From NCBI RefSeq assembly GCF_000826545.1, contig NZ_CDME01000011.1, forward strand, positions 1,812,657 to 1,876,656: 64,000 bases of DNA, in the 5' to 3' direction. Positions within the stretch are counted from its first letter, which is position 1. Every line of letters begins with the position of its first letter. Positions 1 through 8,391 of the stretch are shown one piece after another. The stretch is from Kibdelosporangium sp. MJ126-NF4. GTDB lineage: Bacteria; Actinomycetota; Actinomycetes; Mycobacteriales; Pseudonocardiaceae. A program made the position numbers and the translations under genes. The notes beneath the pieces are model-generated. The model was not told the DNA's origin. It was given only the letters and a program-made list of their open reading frames with translations, and made no database searches.

Positions 1-33
1 GCTCCGCGACCTGCTTGAACACTGTGGGCTCGG

Positions 34-999
34 CTAGTTGCTGAACTCACGTCCGAGTGTGGTCAGGGTGTGACATACCTGGTGACCCACTCGGTGTGAG
101 GCGGTGAGCCCGGCTTCGCGGAGGATGGTGAGGTGGGTCGACGCGGTGCTGGGGCTGAGACCCAGACGTGCCGCGAGCGCAGTCGTGCAGAGTGGTTCGT
201 CCAGTTCGCGCAGGATCGCCGCGCGTGTTCGACCGAGCAGGTTGGCGATGCTTTTCCTTGTGGCAGAGGTGTTTCGCATCCACAGCGCACCTACTCCGCG
301 CGCCGGGTAGACGAGGGTGGGTTGCCAGTACGGGTCGGTCACCACCGCGACGCTGGGCCAAGCGAACACTGAGGGCACGAACAGCAACCCGCGCCCGCCG
401 AGGGTGCGTTTGTCGTCGAGCCCGTCGACGACGATGGTGTCGGCTTCCCACCGGACGCCCACGTGGATGTCGGCGACCAGCCGTTCGAATCCGCCGTGGG
501 CAAGCCGGTTGGCCCGATAGGCGATGTCGCCCTCGAGCGTGTCACGGACGCGGTGCCAGTCCGGCGCGAGCAGGTGCGTCCACCAGTGCTCAAGAGCCGT
601 CGCGAGTTGGTCGCGTGCGTGTAGCGGGTCATCGACCAGGGCGAGCAGGGACGCGGGCTTTTCGGTGAACTGGTCGGCGACCCTGCCGAGTTCGGCGGCG
701 ACCTGATCCGGCGGTGTCGCCCGGACCCTCGCCAGGTCGTCCGCGATGGTCGCGACTGGGCTGAGCGGCGGTGGGCTGAGGAAGTCCGGGCTGTAGCCGC
801 GACGGGGCATGAGCTGGGCGAGAACACTGGTTCGGACAGCGTCCTGATGACGAGTGGTCGCACGCGTCCACGGCAGGTGCACGGCGTGTCTTTCCGGGTA
901 CAGAACGGTTCGGAGGGCTCCTTGCAGCTCCCAGACCGGTGAGACGGCGAACCGGCAGCGCATCAGGTCGGACGCGGCGACCGTCAGGGTGATGGACAT
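34..999 (-). CDS. ArsR-type winged-helix regulator with long N-terminal domain
   Basis: A DNA-binding regulator of 321 aa. The last ~75 residues form an ArsR-type winged helix (LAARLGLSPSTASTHLTIL is the recognition region). The first ~240 residues are an extra domain like that of DUF5937-type ArsR proteins; its ligand is unknown. No CxC metal-binding motif is present in the helix-turn-helix, so metal sensing is not indicated. The start is the ATG at 999 because GGAGGG lies just upstream; an in-frame codon at 1014 would put that ribosome site inside the gene. It is divergent from the MFS/aminopeptidase pair and shares a 70-bp spacer with an inverted repeat, so it probably controls both directions. 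Family assignment is good; the controlled signal is unknown. Confidence 0.8.
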   Translation of the reverse strand: MSITLTVAASDLMRCRFAVSPVWELQGALRTVLYPERHAVHLPWTRATTRHQDAVRTSVLAQLMPRRGYSPDFLSPPPLSPVATIADDLARVRATPPDQVAAELGRVADQFTEKPASLLALVDDPLHARDQLATALEHWWTHLLAPDWHRVRDTLEGDIAYRANRLAHGGFERLVADIHVGVRWEADTIVVDGLDDKRTLGGRGLLFVPSVFAWPSVAVVTDPYWQPTLVYPARGVGALWMRNTSATRKSIANLLGRTRAAILRELDEPLCTTALAARLGLSPSTASTHLTILREAGLTASHRVGHQVCHTLTTLGREFSN

Positions 1000-1017
1000 C
1001 CGCCCTCCTAACATTCG

Positions 1018-1039
1018 TCGGTAGTCGAATGTCTACCGA
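1018..1039. promoter_or_regulatory. Inverted repeat, candidate operator of the divergent ArsR-type regulator
   Basis: Perfect 7-bp arms TCGGTAG / CTACCGA separated by 8 bp, in the spacer between the regulator (start 999) and the MFS gene (start 1070). Position and symmetry fit a dimeric winged-helix protein. Assignment to this regulator is inference. Confidence 0.55.
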
Positions 1040-1069
1040 TGCTGTGTCGACTCCCGCAACAGTGTGATC

Positions 1070-2206
1070 ATGGTCGAAGCCACGGCACAGCGATTGTGGA
1101 CGACGCGGTTCGTGCTCTTGTGCCTGGCCACGCTCGGCTACTTCGTGGCCGTCGGTACGCAGATCCCGACACTCCCGAGGTATCTGAGCGGGACGCTGCA
1201 CGCGACGGAGCTTCAGGTCGGCCTGTCGGCTCTCGCGTTCAGTGTGGCCTCCCTGGTCGCCCGGATTCCCGTCATGCGCGGCGCCCGCAGCCGTACCGTG
1301 ATGATCGGTGGATGTCTGATACTGGCGAGCGCTTCGGCTCTGCTTACCGTGCCCTCGCTGACCACTGTGTACGTGTCACGTGTGCTCGTTGGTGTCAGCG
1401 ACGCGATGTTCTTCACGTTGGCCGCCAACTATGTCTACGACGTGACGCCGCCCAAGCGACACGGCACGGCTATGAGCTACCTAACGGTCTCACTGTTTGT
1501 CGGCCTGCTGATCGGACCGGTGTTGGGGGAGACGGTCCGGGTAGCGTTCGGGTTCACCAGTGTGTGGCTCGTCGCGGCCGGGTTGGCACTGATGGCCGCG
1601 GGGGTGACGGCGGCAGTGCGGCTGCCCCGACGAACGTTGCCGGGACCCGGTGCACGGCTGGTGGACCTGCCAGCGAGGCTGTGGCTCCCAGCGGTGCTCG
1701 TTGTCGCGGGAACCCTGGGGGCCAACGGATACGCGCTCTACGTGCCGATGTACTCGGCCGGTATCGGGCAGCGGGAAACCACGCTGAACTTCGCTGTGCT
1801 GGCAGGCACAACGCTGGTTCTTCGGTTTGCGGCGGCCAGTTGGCTTGATCGGTTCCCGGCGGAACGGGTTGTCGCTTGTTCGCTGGCGGTGAGCGCGGCA
1901 GGGCTCCTGACAATAGGGCTGGTGGCGTATCCCGCGGGTCTGCTTGCCGGAACAGTGCTTCTGGGCGCTGGCCAAGCGTTTCTCTTTCCCGCGCTGCTTA
2001 CCTTGGTCGCCCGCGATGCCGACGAACAGGCCCGCGCCGCCGCGATCGCGGTCCTGACAGCGTGCCACGACCTCACGTTCGGCCTCGCCGGGATGGTGCT
2101 CGGTGGCGTCGTCCAGTACGCCGGATTCGCGATTGCCTTCTGTGCCGCCGCGACAGTCAGTGCCGCCGGTGCGCTCCTTCTTGCCGTGGAAAGGAAACCA
2201 CAATGA
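1070..2206 (+). CDS. MFS transporter
   Basis: A 378-aa integral membrane transporter of the major facilitator superfamily with about 12 hydrophobic segments. The N-terminal half runs into a segment with the MFS loop pattern (SRVLVGVSDAMFFT). Substrate cannot be read from sequence; it resembles drug or small-molecule exporters of the YfcJ/YhhS kind. GTG at 1064 is an alternative start two codons upstream; ATG at 1070 is preferred. The stop codon overlaps the start of the next gene by 4 bp (ATGA), so both are translated together. Pairing with an aminopeptidase suggests movement or processing of a peptide-like compound, which is inference. Confidence 0.8.
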   Translation: MVEATAQRLWTTRFVLLCLATLGYFVAVGTQIPTLPRYLSGTLHATELQVGLSALAFSVASLVARIPVMRGARSRTVMIGGCLILASASALLTVPSLTTVYVSRVLVGVSDAMFFTLAANYVYDVTPPKRHGTAMSYLTVSLFVGLLIGPVLGETVRVAFGFTSVWLVAAGLALMAAGVTAAVRLPRRTLPGPGARLVDLPARLWLPAVLVVAGTLGANGYALYVPMYSAGIGQRETTLNFAVLAGTTLVLRFAAASWLDRFPAERVVACSLAVSAAGLLTIGLVAYPAGLLAGTVLLGAGQAFLFPALLTLVARDADEQARAAAIAVLTACHDLTFGLAGMVLGGVVQYAGFAIAFCAAATVSAAGALLLAVERKPQ

Positions 2207-3426
2207 CAATGTCCGACCGCCTCGACCGGTACGCCAGTGTGCTCCTCGAGGTCGGCGTGCGGTTGCAGCCAGGACAGAGACTGGCTGTCAACGCTGATCT
2301 CCAGCATGCGCCACTGGCACGTGCCCTCGCGGAGCGGGCCTACCGGATGGGGGCGCACTACGTCGACATCTGGTACTGGGATCCGTATGCCAAACGTTCC
2401 CGTATCAGGCACGCGCCCGAGGACACATTGAGTGCGACGCCGGACTGGCTGAACCGTCGCTACGAAAGTCTCGCGGACGCGGGCGACGCGCTGGTCGTCA
2501 TCACCGGTGATCCTGAACCCGATCTGCTCGCGGGGCTGGACGAACGACGTGCTGGCCTGGATCGCATGCCCGCTATCGCTTCCCGTTACCACGCGCAGCG
2601 ATTCGCGCTGATCGCATGGACCATAGCCGCCTATCCCACCGCGCAGTGGGCGCAGACGGTGTTCGGGACTCCCGACGTCGAGCGGTTGTGGTCGTACATC
2701 GAGCAGTTCCTCTACCTCGACCAGCCCGATCCCGTCGCTGCCCTGCAAGCACGGATGAACCAACTGCGGTCCCGAGCCCGACAGCTCACGGAACTCAACC
2801 TCGACGCTGTGCGGTTCGTCGGACCTGGCACAGATCTGACACTGGGACTGATCCCAGGAGCACACTGGTCGACGTCGGAACAAGACGGACCACATGGCCA
2901 TCCTGTCATGGTGAACATGCCGACAGAAGAGGTGTTCACGACACCCGACCACCGTCGAGTCGAGGGCTACGTTACCAGCACCAAGCCATTGGCATTGAAC
3001 AAGACAATCGTCCGTGACCTGCGGCTGACAGTCACCGGTGGCAGGATCACCGAGGTCGCCGCCGCAACGGGTGCAGACGTGGTGCGAAGCCAACTCACGC
3101 GCGACGACGGCGCCTCCCGGTTTGGTGAGGTCGCCCTGGTAGACGACCTCTCGCCGATCGGGCGTTCCGGCATCACCTTCCTCGACACCCTGTTGGACGA
3201 GAACGCGACCTGCCACCTCGCATGGGGCAGTGGCATTCCCACGGTCCTGACGGACTGGCGTGACCTCACCACCGAACGGCTTGAGCAACGAGGAATCAAC
3301 CAATCAGGCACCCACGTCGACTTCATGGTCGGCGGACCAGAAGTCACTGTCACCGGTATCCGCCGCGACGGCTCGACTGTCGAACTGCTGCGCCAAGAAC
3401 ACTGGCAGTTGGAGCAATCGCGCTAA
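2203..3426 (+). CDS. M29-family metallo-aminopeptidase
   Basis: A 407-aa aminopeptidase of the thermophilic aminopeptidase (M29, AmpS/aminopeptidase T) family, normal full length. It would remove N-terminal residues from peptides using two metal ions in the cytoplasm. The family signature NMPTEEVFTTPD is near residue 240, followed by the metal-ligand region with conserved His and Asp (LDTLLDENATCHLAWG near residue 330). The start ATG at 2203 overlaps the MFS stop and has AAAGGA about 8 bp upstream. Translational coupling suggests a shared substrate with the transporter. The gene ends right before the non-coding repeat region. Confidence 0.88.
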   Translation: MTMSDRLDRYASVLLEVGVRLQPGQRLAVNADLQHAPLARALAERAYRMGAHYVDIWYWDPYAKRSRIRHAPEDTLSATPDWLNRRYESLADAGDALVVITGDPEPDLLAGLDERRAGLDRMPAIASRYHAQRFALIAWTIAAYPTAQWAQTVFGTPDVERLWSYIEQFLYLDQPDPVAALQARMNQLRSRARQLTELNLDAVRFVGPGTDLTLGLIPGAHWSTSEQDGPHGHPVMVNMPTEEVFTTPDHRRVEGYVTSTKPLALNKTIVRDLRLTVTGGRITEVAAATGADVVRSQLTRDDGASRFGEVALVDDLSPIGRSGITFLDTLLDENATCHLAWGSGIPTVLTDWRDLTTERLEQRGINQSGTHVDFMVGGPEVTVTGIRRDGSTVELLRQEHWQLEQSR

Positions 3427-3586
3427 CCAGTACCCGTGCCATCGGCCCGCCGACGCGAGTAGTGGATCCGTTGCCGGACAACAAGCCCAGCCCAGCCGAG
3501 CCCAGCGCGGGCCTTGCGCGCGCAAGCGGCCTTGCGCGCAAGCGGCCTTGCGCGCATAGCGCGTGGGTGGGGTTCGTGGTTGGTTT

Positions 3587-4106
3587 CCTCCCGTATGGCC
3601 TGGGCGAAGCCATACCATGGCGTGTCGGGAGGTCGGCCTACGCAAACCGACCCACAGCGCAGGCGATACCGACCTCCCGGCACGCCGTGGTTTCCTCCGG
3701 CAGGACATACGGGAGGGAACCGACCACGCCTCTCTACCACTGGACCCGGGAAGTCACGTGGGCAGAGCCAACCGGGTGGACAGACCATGTGTTGGTTTCC
3801 CTCTCGGAGGCCTGCCGTCCGGCGAGGACCTTCTTTTTTCTTGTCACAAAAGAAAAAAGAGATGCCTCGCCGGCGGGCAGGCCTCCAAGAGGGGACACAA
3901 ACAGAGCTTCGTTTCTCGCCCCGGTTGGCTCAGCTCACGTGATTTCCTGGGTCGAGTGGGGGGCGCGGGGCGCCCCTCCCGTATGACCTGCCAAAGGAAA
4001 CCACGACGTGCCGGGAGATCGGTATCGCCTCGCGCCGGGCACGCCAGTTTCGTAGGCCGACCTCCCGACACGCCGTGGTATGGCTTCGCCCAGGCCATAC
4101 GGGAGG
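3587..4106. repeat. 520-bp nested palindromic element, left copy
   Basis: The two ends are perfect 20-bp inverted repeats beginning CCTCCCGTATGG. Inside are three secondary hairpins: arm A (3587-3716), a central stem (3801-3827 with 3865-3891, 24 of 27 pairs) around a 37-nt loop with T and A runs, and arm B (3975-4106). Arm B is roughly the reverse complement of arm A, and the linkers mirror each other, so the whole element folds into one long imperfect hairpin or a three-armed cruciform. The same unit occurs inverted at 51279-51790. No transposase lies nearby. Nature unknown: non-autonomous mobile element, large structured RNA or chromosome-organising site are possibilities. Confidence 0.85.
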
Positions 4107-4340
4107 GACACCCCACGAACCACACCCCTGCGCTATGCGCGCAAGCCGCACGCCGCACACCCCTGCGCATGCGCACAGGCCGCAGGCGCGCAAGCACTTG
4201 CGCTCGCGCGCACGCCACATGCGCCTGCACATTCGCGCGCGTCACACACCCCTAATGCGCTTTGCGCGCGCCACACGCCACACGCCGCGCACCCCCCACG
4301 CGCACGCCGTAAGCCGCACATCCCCGCGCATGCGTGTGCA
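4107..4340. repeat. Degenerate GCGC-rich low-complexity tail
   Basis: Short imperfect repetitions of GCGCGC, CACACGCC and CCCCTGCGC follow the palindrome. The first ~40 bp (CCCCACGAACCACACCCCTGCGC) are the reverse complement of the flank just before the right-hand element at about 51240-51278, so the conserved unit extends beyond the palindrome. Beyond that the sequence degenerates. Confidence 0.6.
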
Positions 4341-4535
4341 TGTTCCTTCCCTCGATCTCTCGTTGCCGCCTGGGAGGGAGGCGAAGCGGTGTGCGGTGGA
4401 CACCGGGGTCTGGAACCGTTTCGCCGTACTGCGCAACGGTCAGCCTTCGTCCACGACACAGCCTCGGTGGCCCGCCCTCGTCTTAAGGTCATCGAACTAC
4501 GAGTCCTCCGTTCGCGACCTGGCAGGGCAGTACGG

Positions 4536-5732
4536 CTAGAAGGGGGCTGGTTCGTACGGTTCTGGTGTGGTTACTCGCTTTCGGCGGGCTGGGGTGTGGA
4601 AGACGAGGGTTCCTGGGGTGGGTTGGTCCAGGTGCCAGTCTGATCTCTGACGCATGAGGTTGTGGTGCTTGCAGAACAGGGAGGCGTTCTCGATGCTGGT
4701 GAGGCCGCCGGTGGCGTAGGTGGTGGTGTGGTCGGTTTGGCAGCGCTCGGCTGGGACTGTGCAGCCGGGTTGGCGGCATTCTCTGTCACGGAGTTCCAGG
4801 TGGCGCTTCAGTGCGGGGGAGGCGAAACGTCTTCTGCTTGCCTCGATGACGTGTCCTGCCGGGTCTGTGATCACTCGTCGCCAGGTGGCGTCGTGGGCCA
4901 GTTCTCTCGCGTAGTCGGCTGTGATGGGGCCGTAGCCGCTTATCTCACCGGGTTCCTGGTTCAGGCCCAACAGGGTGGTCATCGGCACCATCACGTTCAC
5001 GGTGATGGGCGGGCGTCTGATCTCCTTGCCCAGCACGAGATCCATGAAGACGTCCGCACGGCAGTGCGCGAGGCTGCGGCCGGGGGCTTTGAGGCGCGCG
5101 GCCAGTGCGGTGATCTGCTGGTAGGCGGTGTGGGCTTCGTGCGGCTCCAGCGTGATGTTCAGTGTGGCTGTCCCGTCTGGCTTGTCCCACCTGGTCACAT
5201 CACGCTTGGTTATGGCCTCGCGGCGTCTTGCGTCCGCTCCCGCCGGGTCCACCCTGATCACTGTTCGGCGGAGGACGTGCTTGAAGCGGGTCAGGTTCTC
5301 GCGTTTTCCACCGTCCAGCACGCGCTTCTCCACCTCGGCCGCGTGGTCCGCGTTCAGGTCGGCGGTGTAGTCGTGCATCGCTTTCGTTCTGGTGTAGTCG
5401 ATTTCGCCTGCCTCCAACGCGTTCACCGTGTCGGGTAGCCGTGCCACGATGGATGCGGCCTGTGTCAGGTGGGTGGCCGCGGTGTTGGGGCTGATGCTCA
5501 GCTCCAACGCCACTTCCTCCGCGGCCCCGTCGCCGAGGTCGATGCCTCCCCGTCTCGGTTTTCGGAGTTCGGCGAATCTCGCGAAGCCTCGGATGAGCTT
5601 GGCGTCGGAGTTCGCTCGGGCCAGGTAGTGGAACGTGAGGTAGTTCAGCACCTCGTCGTCGTTCATGTCGGCCAGTGGGATGGCCGGTGGCGGCTGGATG
5701 GTTCGCCAGGGGAGGTTCAGCTGTTCGCACAT
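4536..5732 (-). CDS. DUF222 / 13E12-family HNH endonuclease-like protein
   Basis: A 398-aa protein of the actinobacterial 13E12 repeat family: an N-terminal helical DUF222 region (about residues 30-270) and a C-terminal zinc-type HNH nuclease domain (about 320-375) with CRQPGC, then TDH, and CKHH motifs. These proteins occur in many copies in actinobacteria and are often near mobile or repetitive DNA; their role is not established. Here it sits directly beside the palindromic element. Start ATG at 5732 has no ribosome site but TAACCT six bases upstream, consistent with leaderless transcription. Confidence 0.88.
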   Translation of the reverse strand: MCEQLNLPWRTIQPPPAIPLADMNDDEVLNYLTFHYLARANSDAKLIRGFARFAELRKPRRGGIDLGDGAAEEVALELSISPNTAATHLTQAASIVARLPDTVNALEAGEIDYTRTKAMHDYTADLNADHAAEVEKRVLDGGKRENLTRFKHVLRRTVIRVDPAGADARRREAITKRDVTRWDKPDGTATLNITLEPHEAHTAYQQITALAARLKAPGRSLAHCRADVFMDLVLGKEIRRPPITVNVMVPMTTLLGLNQEPGEISGYGPITADYARELAHDATWRRVITDPAGHVIEASRRRFASPALKRHLELRDRECRQPGCTVPAERCQTDHTTTYATGGLTSIENASLFCKHHNLMRQRSDWHLDQPTPGTLVFHTPARRKRVTTPEPYEPAPF

Positions 5733-5989
5733 GCGTTCAGGTTATCGGCAGTTTGGTGTGGCGCGCTGTCACACTTTCGGGTGGGCTTTCTCGACGCGGG
5801 CTCGGCTGTTGCCAGGCCTCTGGCACGGCATTGCCACCCCGTTCGCGGTCTTGTCCGATTGATGTCTGGTTTTGACCTGTAGCGCAACGCTTCCCGCCGT
5901 GCCGATGATCGAAAAACGGGAACAAAATGTGAACGAGTCGGTCCTTTCGGCCGTGCCGGTTCGCGCCGGGGGTCGCTTCGCTCAAAGCC
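5733..5989. other. Intergenic spacer, nothing recognised
   Basis: 257 bp between the HNH gene and the secreted peptidase, carrying the divergent promoters. TAACCT at 5739-5744 (minus strand) is a likely -10 for the HNH gene. No repeats, RNA or terminator were seen. Confidence 0.5.
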
Positions 5990-7795
5990 ATGCGACGACT
6001 ACGAATCGCGGTCACGGCTGCCCTCGGGATGGCGCTGGCCACGATAGCGACGCCTGTGCCCGCTGCCGCACAGGACATCGAAGAGACCAAGCCGATCTAC
6101 TCCTACCAGGACGCCATCCGTGAGGATGTGTTCGTCGAAGCGCCGATGGACAGCGACAAGGACGGCAAGTCCGACCGGATCGCGATCCAGATCATCCGGC
6201 CGAAGGAAACCAACACCGGGCTGAAGACTCCCGTCGTGATGGAGCCGAGCCCGTACTACAAGGCCCCCGGAACCGCTCAGGTGCCATACGGTTTCCGCAA
6301 CTGGTACGACGAGTTCTTCGTACCGCGCGGATACACTGTGATCGAGGCCGAGATGCAGGGCACCAGCCGCTCGACCGGTTGTCCGACCACCGGTGACGCC
6401 GAGGACACGCAGTCCATCAAGTCGGTCGTCGACTGGCTCAACGGTCGGGTGAAAGGCTTCTACGCCAACGGTTCCGCTGCCGTCGCGTCCTGGAGCACCG
6501 GGGCGGTCGGCCTGACGGGCGTCTCCTACAACGGAACGCTGCCCAACGCCGTGGCCGCCACCGGAGTCGACGGGCTGAAGACGATCGTGCCCATCGCGGC
6601 GATCTCCAGCTGGTACGACTACACCCGCGACGCGGGCATCGGCTACCAGGGCGGATGGGGCAGCCGGTATCCGGAGTACCTCGCCAACTACGTGGCCAGC
6701 TCGTCCGCGAAGACCCGGTGTGCCAGCTTCATCAAGTCGTTGGGGGACAACGCGGGCGACGACACCTGGGACTACACGCCCTTCTGGGCCGAGCGCGACT
6801 ACCGGCCGAGCGCGGACAAGGTGAAGGCGTCGGTCCTGCTCGTGCATGGCATGGAGGACTGGAACGTCAAGTTGCGCAATGGTGTCGCCTGGTGGGACCA
6901 GCTCCAGCAGCGCAACGTCCCGCGCAAGATCTGGCTGCACCGCAGCGCGCACATCGACCCGGTGAGCGCGCGGCCGGACGAGTGGAAGCGCGTCATGCAC
7001 CGGTGGATGGACCACTGGCTGTTCGGGATGAACAACGGCATCATGGACGAGCCGATGGCCGACATCCAGCGCCCCAACGGTTCATGGGAGGCGCACCGCA
7101 GCTGGCCGGACGCGGGCGCCCGCCCGGTGAAGCTGAACTTCGGACCGGCCGCGTCGGGTGTCGCCGGTACGCTGCAGGCGGCCCGTCCGGCCGCGTCGAC
7201 CCAGACCTTCAGCGACAACCGCACGCAGACCGAGGCCACGGCGATGGCCAACTACACGGCCGCCGCGTCGAACCGGCTCGTCTACGTCACTCCGGAGCTG
7301 GCGCAGCAGACCCGGATGTCCGGTACTCCCAAGGTGAACGTGACCGTGCGGTCGAACACCGCCAGTGCCCCGCTCACCGCGCTGCTCGTCGACTACGGGC
7401 CTGGCACGGCGTTCAGCGTGCAGGACATGACGCCTGACGAGTTGGTCAACCAGGAGTGCTCGCTGTCGGACGTCGAGCAGAAGACGGGCTGCGCCGAGCC
7501 GTTCGCCGCACGGGCGGAGGCGGTCACCGCCACGGTGATCACGCGTGGCGCGATCGACCTGAAGAACCGCTCGTCGTTGTCCTCCGGCAGTCCGCTCGTG
7601 CCTGGTCAGACCTACACGGCCTCGTGGGAGCTGCACGGCAAGGACTATGTCGTTCCCGCCGGGCACCGGATCGGTCTCGTGCTGATGGCCAACGACCGGT
7701 CGTACATCTCGGTCGACCAGGCCGCGGGTGCGCTGACCGTCTCGCTGGACGGCAGCAGCCTCGACATCCCCGTGGTGGGTGGCCGAGTCGGCTGA
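5990..7795 (+). CDS. Secreted CocE/NonD-type (S15-like) Xaa-Pro dipeptidyl-peptidase
   Basis: A 601-aa exported alpha/beta hydrolase. Residues 1-28 form a signal peptide (Arg-rich start, hydrophobic core, cleavage likely after AAAQ). The catalytic domain has the nucleophile motif GVSYNG with Ser179, an acid candidate in HGMEDW (Asp290) and the His in RSAHIDP (His321). The C-terminal ~230 residues form the jelly-roll X-Pro dipeptidyl-peptidase domain. Related enzymes cleave Xaa-Pro from peptide N termini or hydrolyse esters; the substrate here is unknown. No clear ribosome site precedes the ATG. Convergent with the next gene across a hairpin. Confidence 0.88.
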   Translation: MRRLRIAVTAALGMALATIATPVPAAAQDIEETKPIYSYQDAIREDVFVEAPMDSDKDGKSDRIAIQIIRPKETNTGLKTPVVMEPSPYYKAPGTAQVPYGFRNWYDEFFVPRGYTVIEAEMQGTSRSTGCPTTGDAEDTQSIKSVVDWLNGRVKGFYANGSAAVASWSTGAVGLTGVSYNGTLPNAVAATGVDGLKTIVPIAAISSWYDYTRDAGIGYQGGWGSRYPEYLANYVASSSAKTRCASFIKSLGDNAGDDTWDYTPFWAERDYRPSADKVKASVLLVHGMEDWNVKLRNGVAWWDQLQQRNVPRKIWLHRSAHIDPVSARPDEWKRVMHRWMDHWLFGMNNGIMDEPMADIQRPNGSWEAHRSWPDAGARPVKLNFGPAASGVAGTLQAARPAASTQTFSDNRTQTEATAMANYTAAASNRLVYVTPELAQQTRMSGTPKVNVTVRSNTASAPLTALLVDYGPGTAFSVQDMTPDELVNQECSLSDVEQKTGCAEPFAARAEAVTATVITRGAIDLKNRSSLSSGSPLVPGQTYTASWELHGKDYVVPAGHRIGLVLMANDRSYISVDQAAGALTVSLDGSSLDIPVVGGRVG

Positions 7796-7801
7796 TCGGA
7801 C

Positions 7802-7834
7802 GGCGGCTGTGCCGTTCCGCCCGGCGCAGCCGCC
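7802..7834. terminator. Bidirectional hairpin between convergent genes
   Basis: 12-bp stem GGCGGCTGTGCC / GGCGCAGCCGCC with one G-U type mismatch and a 9-nt loop, in the 44-bp gap between the peptidase and oxidoreductase genes. No T run follows, as is common in high-GC actinobacteria. Confidence 0.6.
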
Positions 7835-7839
7835 ACCAG

Positions 7840-8280
7840 CTAGTTGATACGGAACACCGGGAAGCCGGGGGCGATCTCGCGCAGCCGTTCGTCGCTGGAC
7901 TCGGCGGTGACGTCGTCGAAGAACCGGCCGACCTCCCACCCCCACTTCTTCAGGTACAGCCGCAGGATCTCCGGCTTGTCCTCGTCGGCGACCTCGACGG
8001 CCGTGAACGGCTCGACCTTGCGGCCGATGCGCAGTTCGCCACCACCGGCCGCCCGCATGTTGCGCACCCACTGGGTGTGTCCGCGAGGCGCGACCAGGTA
8101 GCGCTCTCCGTTGTACGTCAACGGGTTGACCGGCGTGACGCGCCATTCGCCGCTCTTGCGCCCCCGGACGGCCAGCAGTCTGCTGCCCGCGATGCTGATT
8201 CCGATCTTGCTCAGGAACGTGGCCACCGGCTGGAACACGCGGTCGGCCCTGGTCGGCTTGATGTTGCGGGCGGTGATCAT
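7840..8280 (-). CDS. Nitroreductase-family deazaflavin-dependent oxidoreductase (Ddn-like)
   Basis: A 146-aa single-domain flavin/deazaflavin reductase of the split beta-barrel Ddn/DUF385 family, usual length. The pattern RGRKSGEWRVTPVNPLTYN (residues ~40-58) and the following R-G-x-W-type segment (VAPRGHTQWVRNMRAA) form the F420-binding region. Such enzymes reduce small molecules with reduced F420. Start ATG at 8280 has GGGAGC upstream; the larger open frame extending to 8709 overlaps the TetR gene and is not used. It is divergent from the TetR gene and probably repressed by it. Confidence 0.87.
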   Translation of the reverse strand: MITARNIKPTRADRVFQPVATFLSKIGISIAGSRLLAVRGRKSGEWRVTPVNPLTYNGERYLVAPRGHTQWVRNMRAAGGGELRIGRKVEPFTAVEVADEDKPEILRLYLKKWGWEVGRFFDDVTAESSDERLREIAPGFPVFRIN

Positions 8281-8297
8281 CTCGGGGCTCCCTTTGT

Positions 8298-8379
8298 GAG
8301 CAGTGCTCTCTGTTGAGATCAGTGAACACGGCCGCGTGGGCGAAGTCAAGAGCAGTGCTCTCGTCTGTGTGCAGTGCTC
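8298..8379. promoter_or_regulatory. Three repeats of GAGCAGTGCTC, candidate TetR operators
   Basis: Near-palindromes GAGCAGTGCTC at 8298-8308 and 8350-8360 and the variant GTGCAGTGCTC at 8369-8379 lie in the 111-bp divergent spacer. The last two sit just upstream of the TetR gene's TATGCT -10 box (8380-8385), and the first abuts the ribosome site of the oxidoreductase gene. This placement would let the regulator shut off itself and the oxidoreductase. Confidence 0.7.
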
Positions 8380-8391
8380 TATGCTGGTGGT

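Larger units (their letters stand above)
3427..4535. repeat. Non-coding 1.1-kb region holding the left copy of a nested palindromic element
   Basis: No credible gene. From the left it holds: a GCGC-rich stretch (about 3510-3566) made of 16-bp units such as GCGGCCTTGCGCGCAA; the palindromic element proper (3587-4106); a degenerate tail of GCGC/CACACGCC-type low-complexity sequence (about 4107-4340); and about 190 bp without recognised features. Long open frames cross the region on both strands, but they follow GC skew and palindromic symmetry and match no family I know. Confidence 0.8.

Noticed and set aside
4341..4535. Possible tRNA or decayed gene next to the left repeat
   Set aside because: No T-loop or acceptor pairing was found and translations show no recognisable domain.
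3462..4643. Long open frames across the left palindrome on both strands
   Set aside because: They mirror each other because of the palindrome and GC-rich composition, have no ribosome sites and encode low-complexity sequence; no family resemblance.
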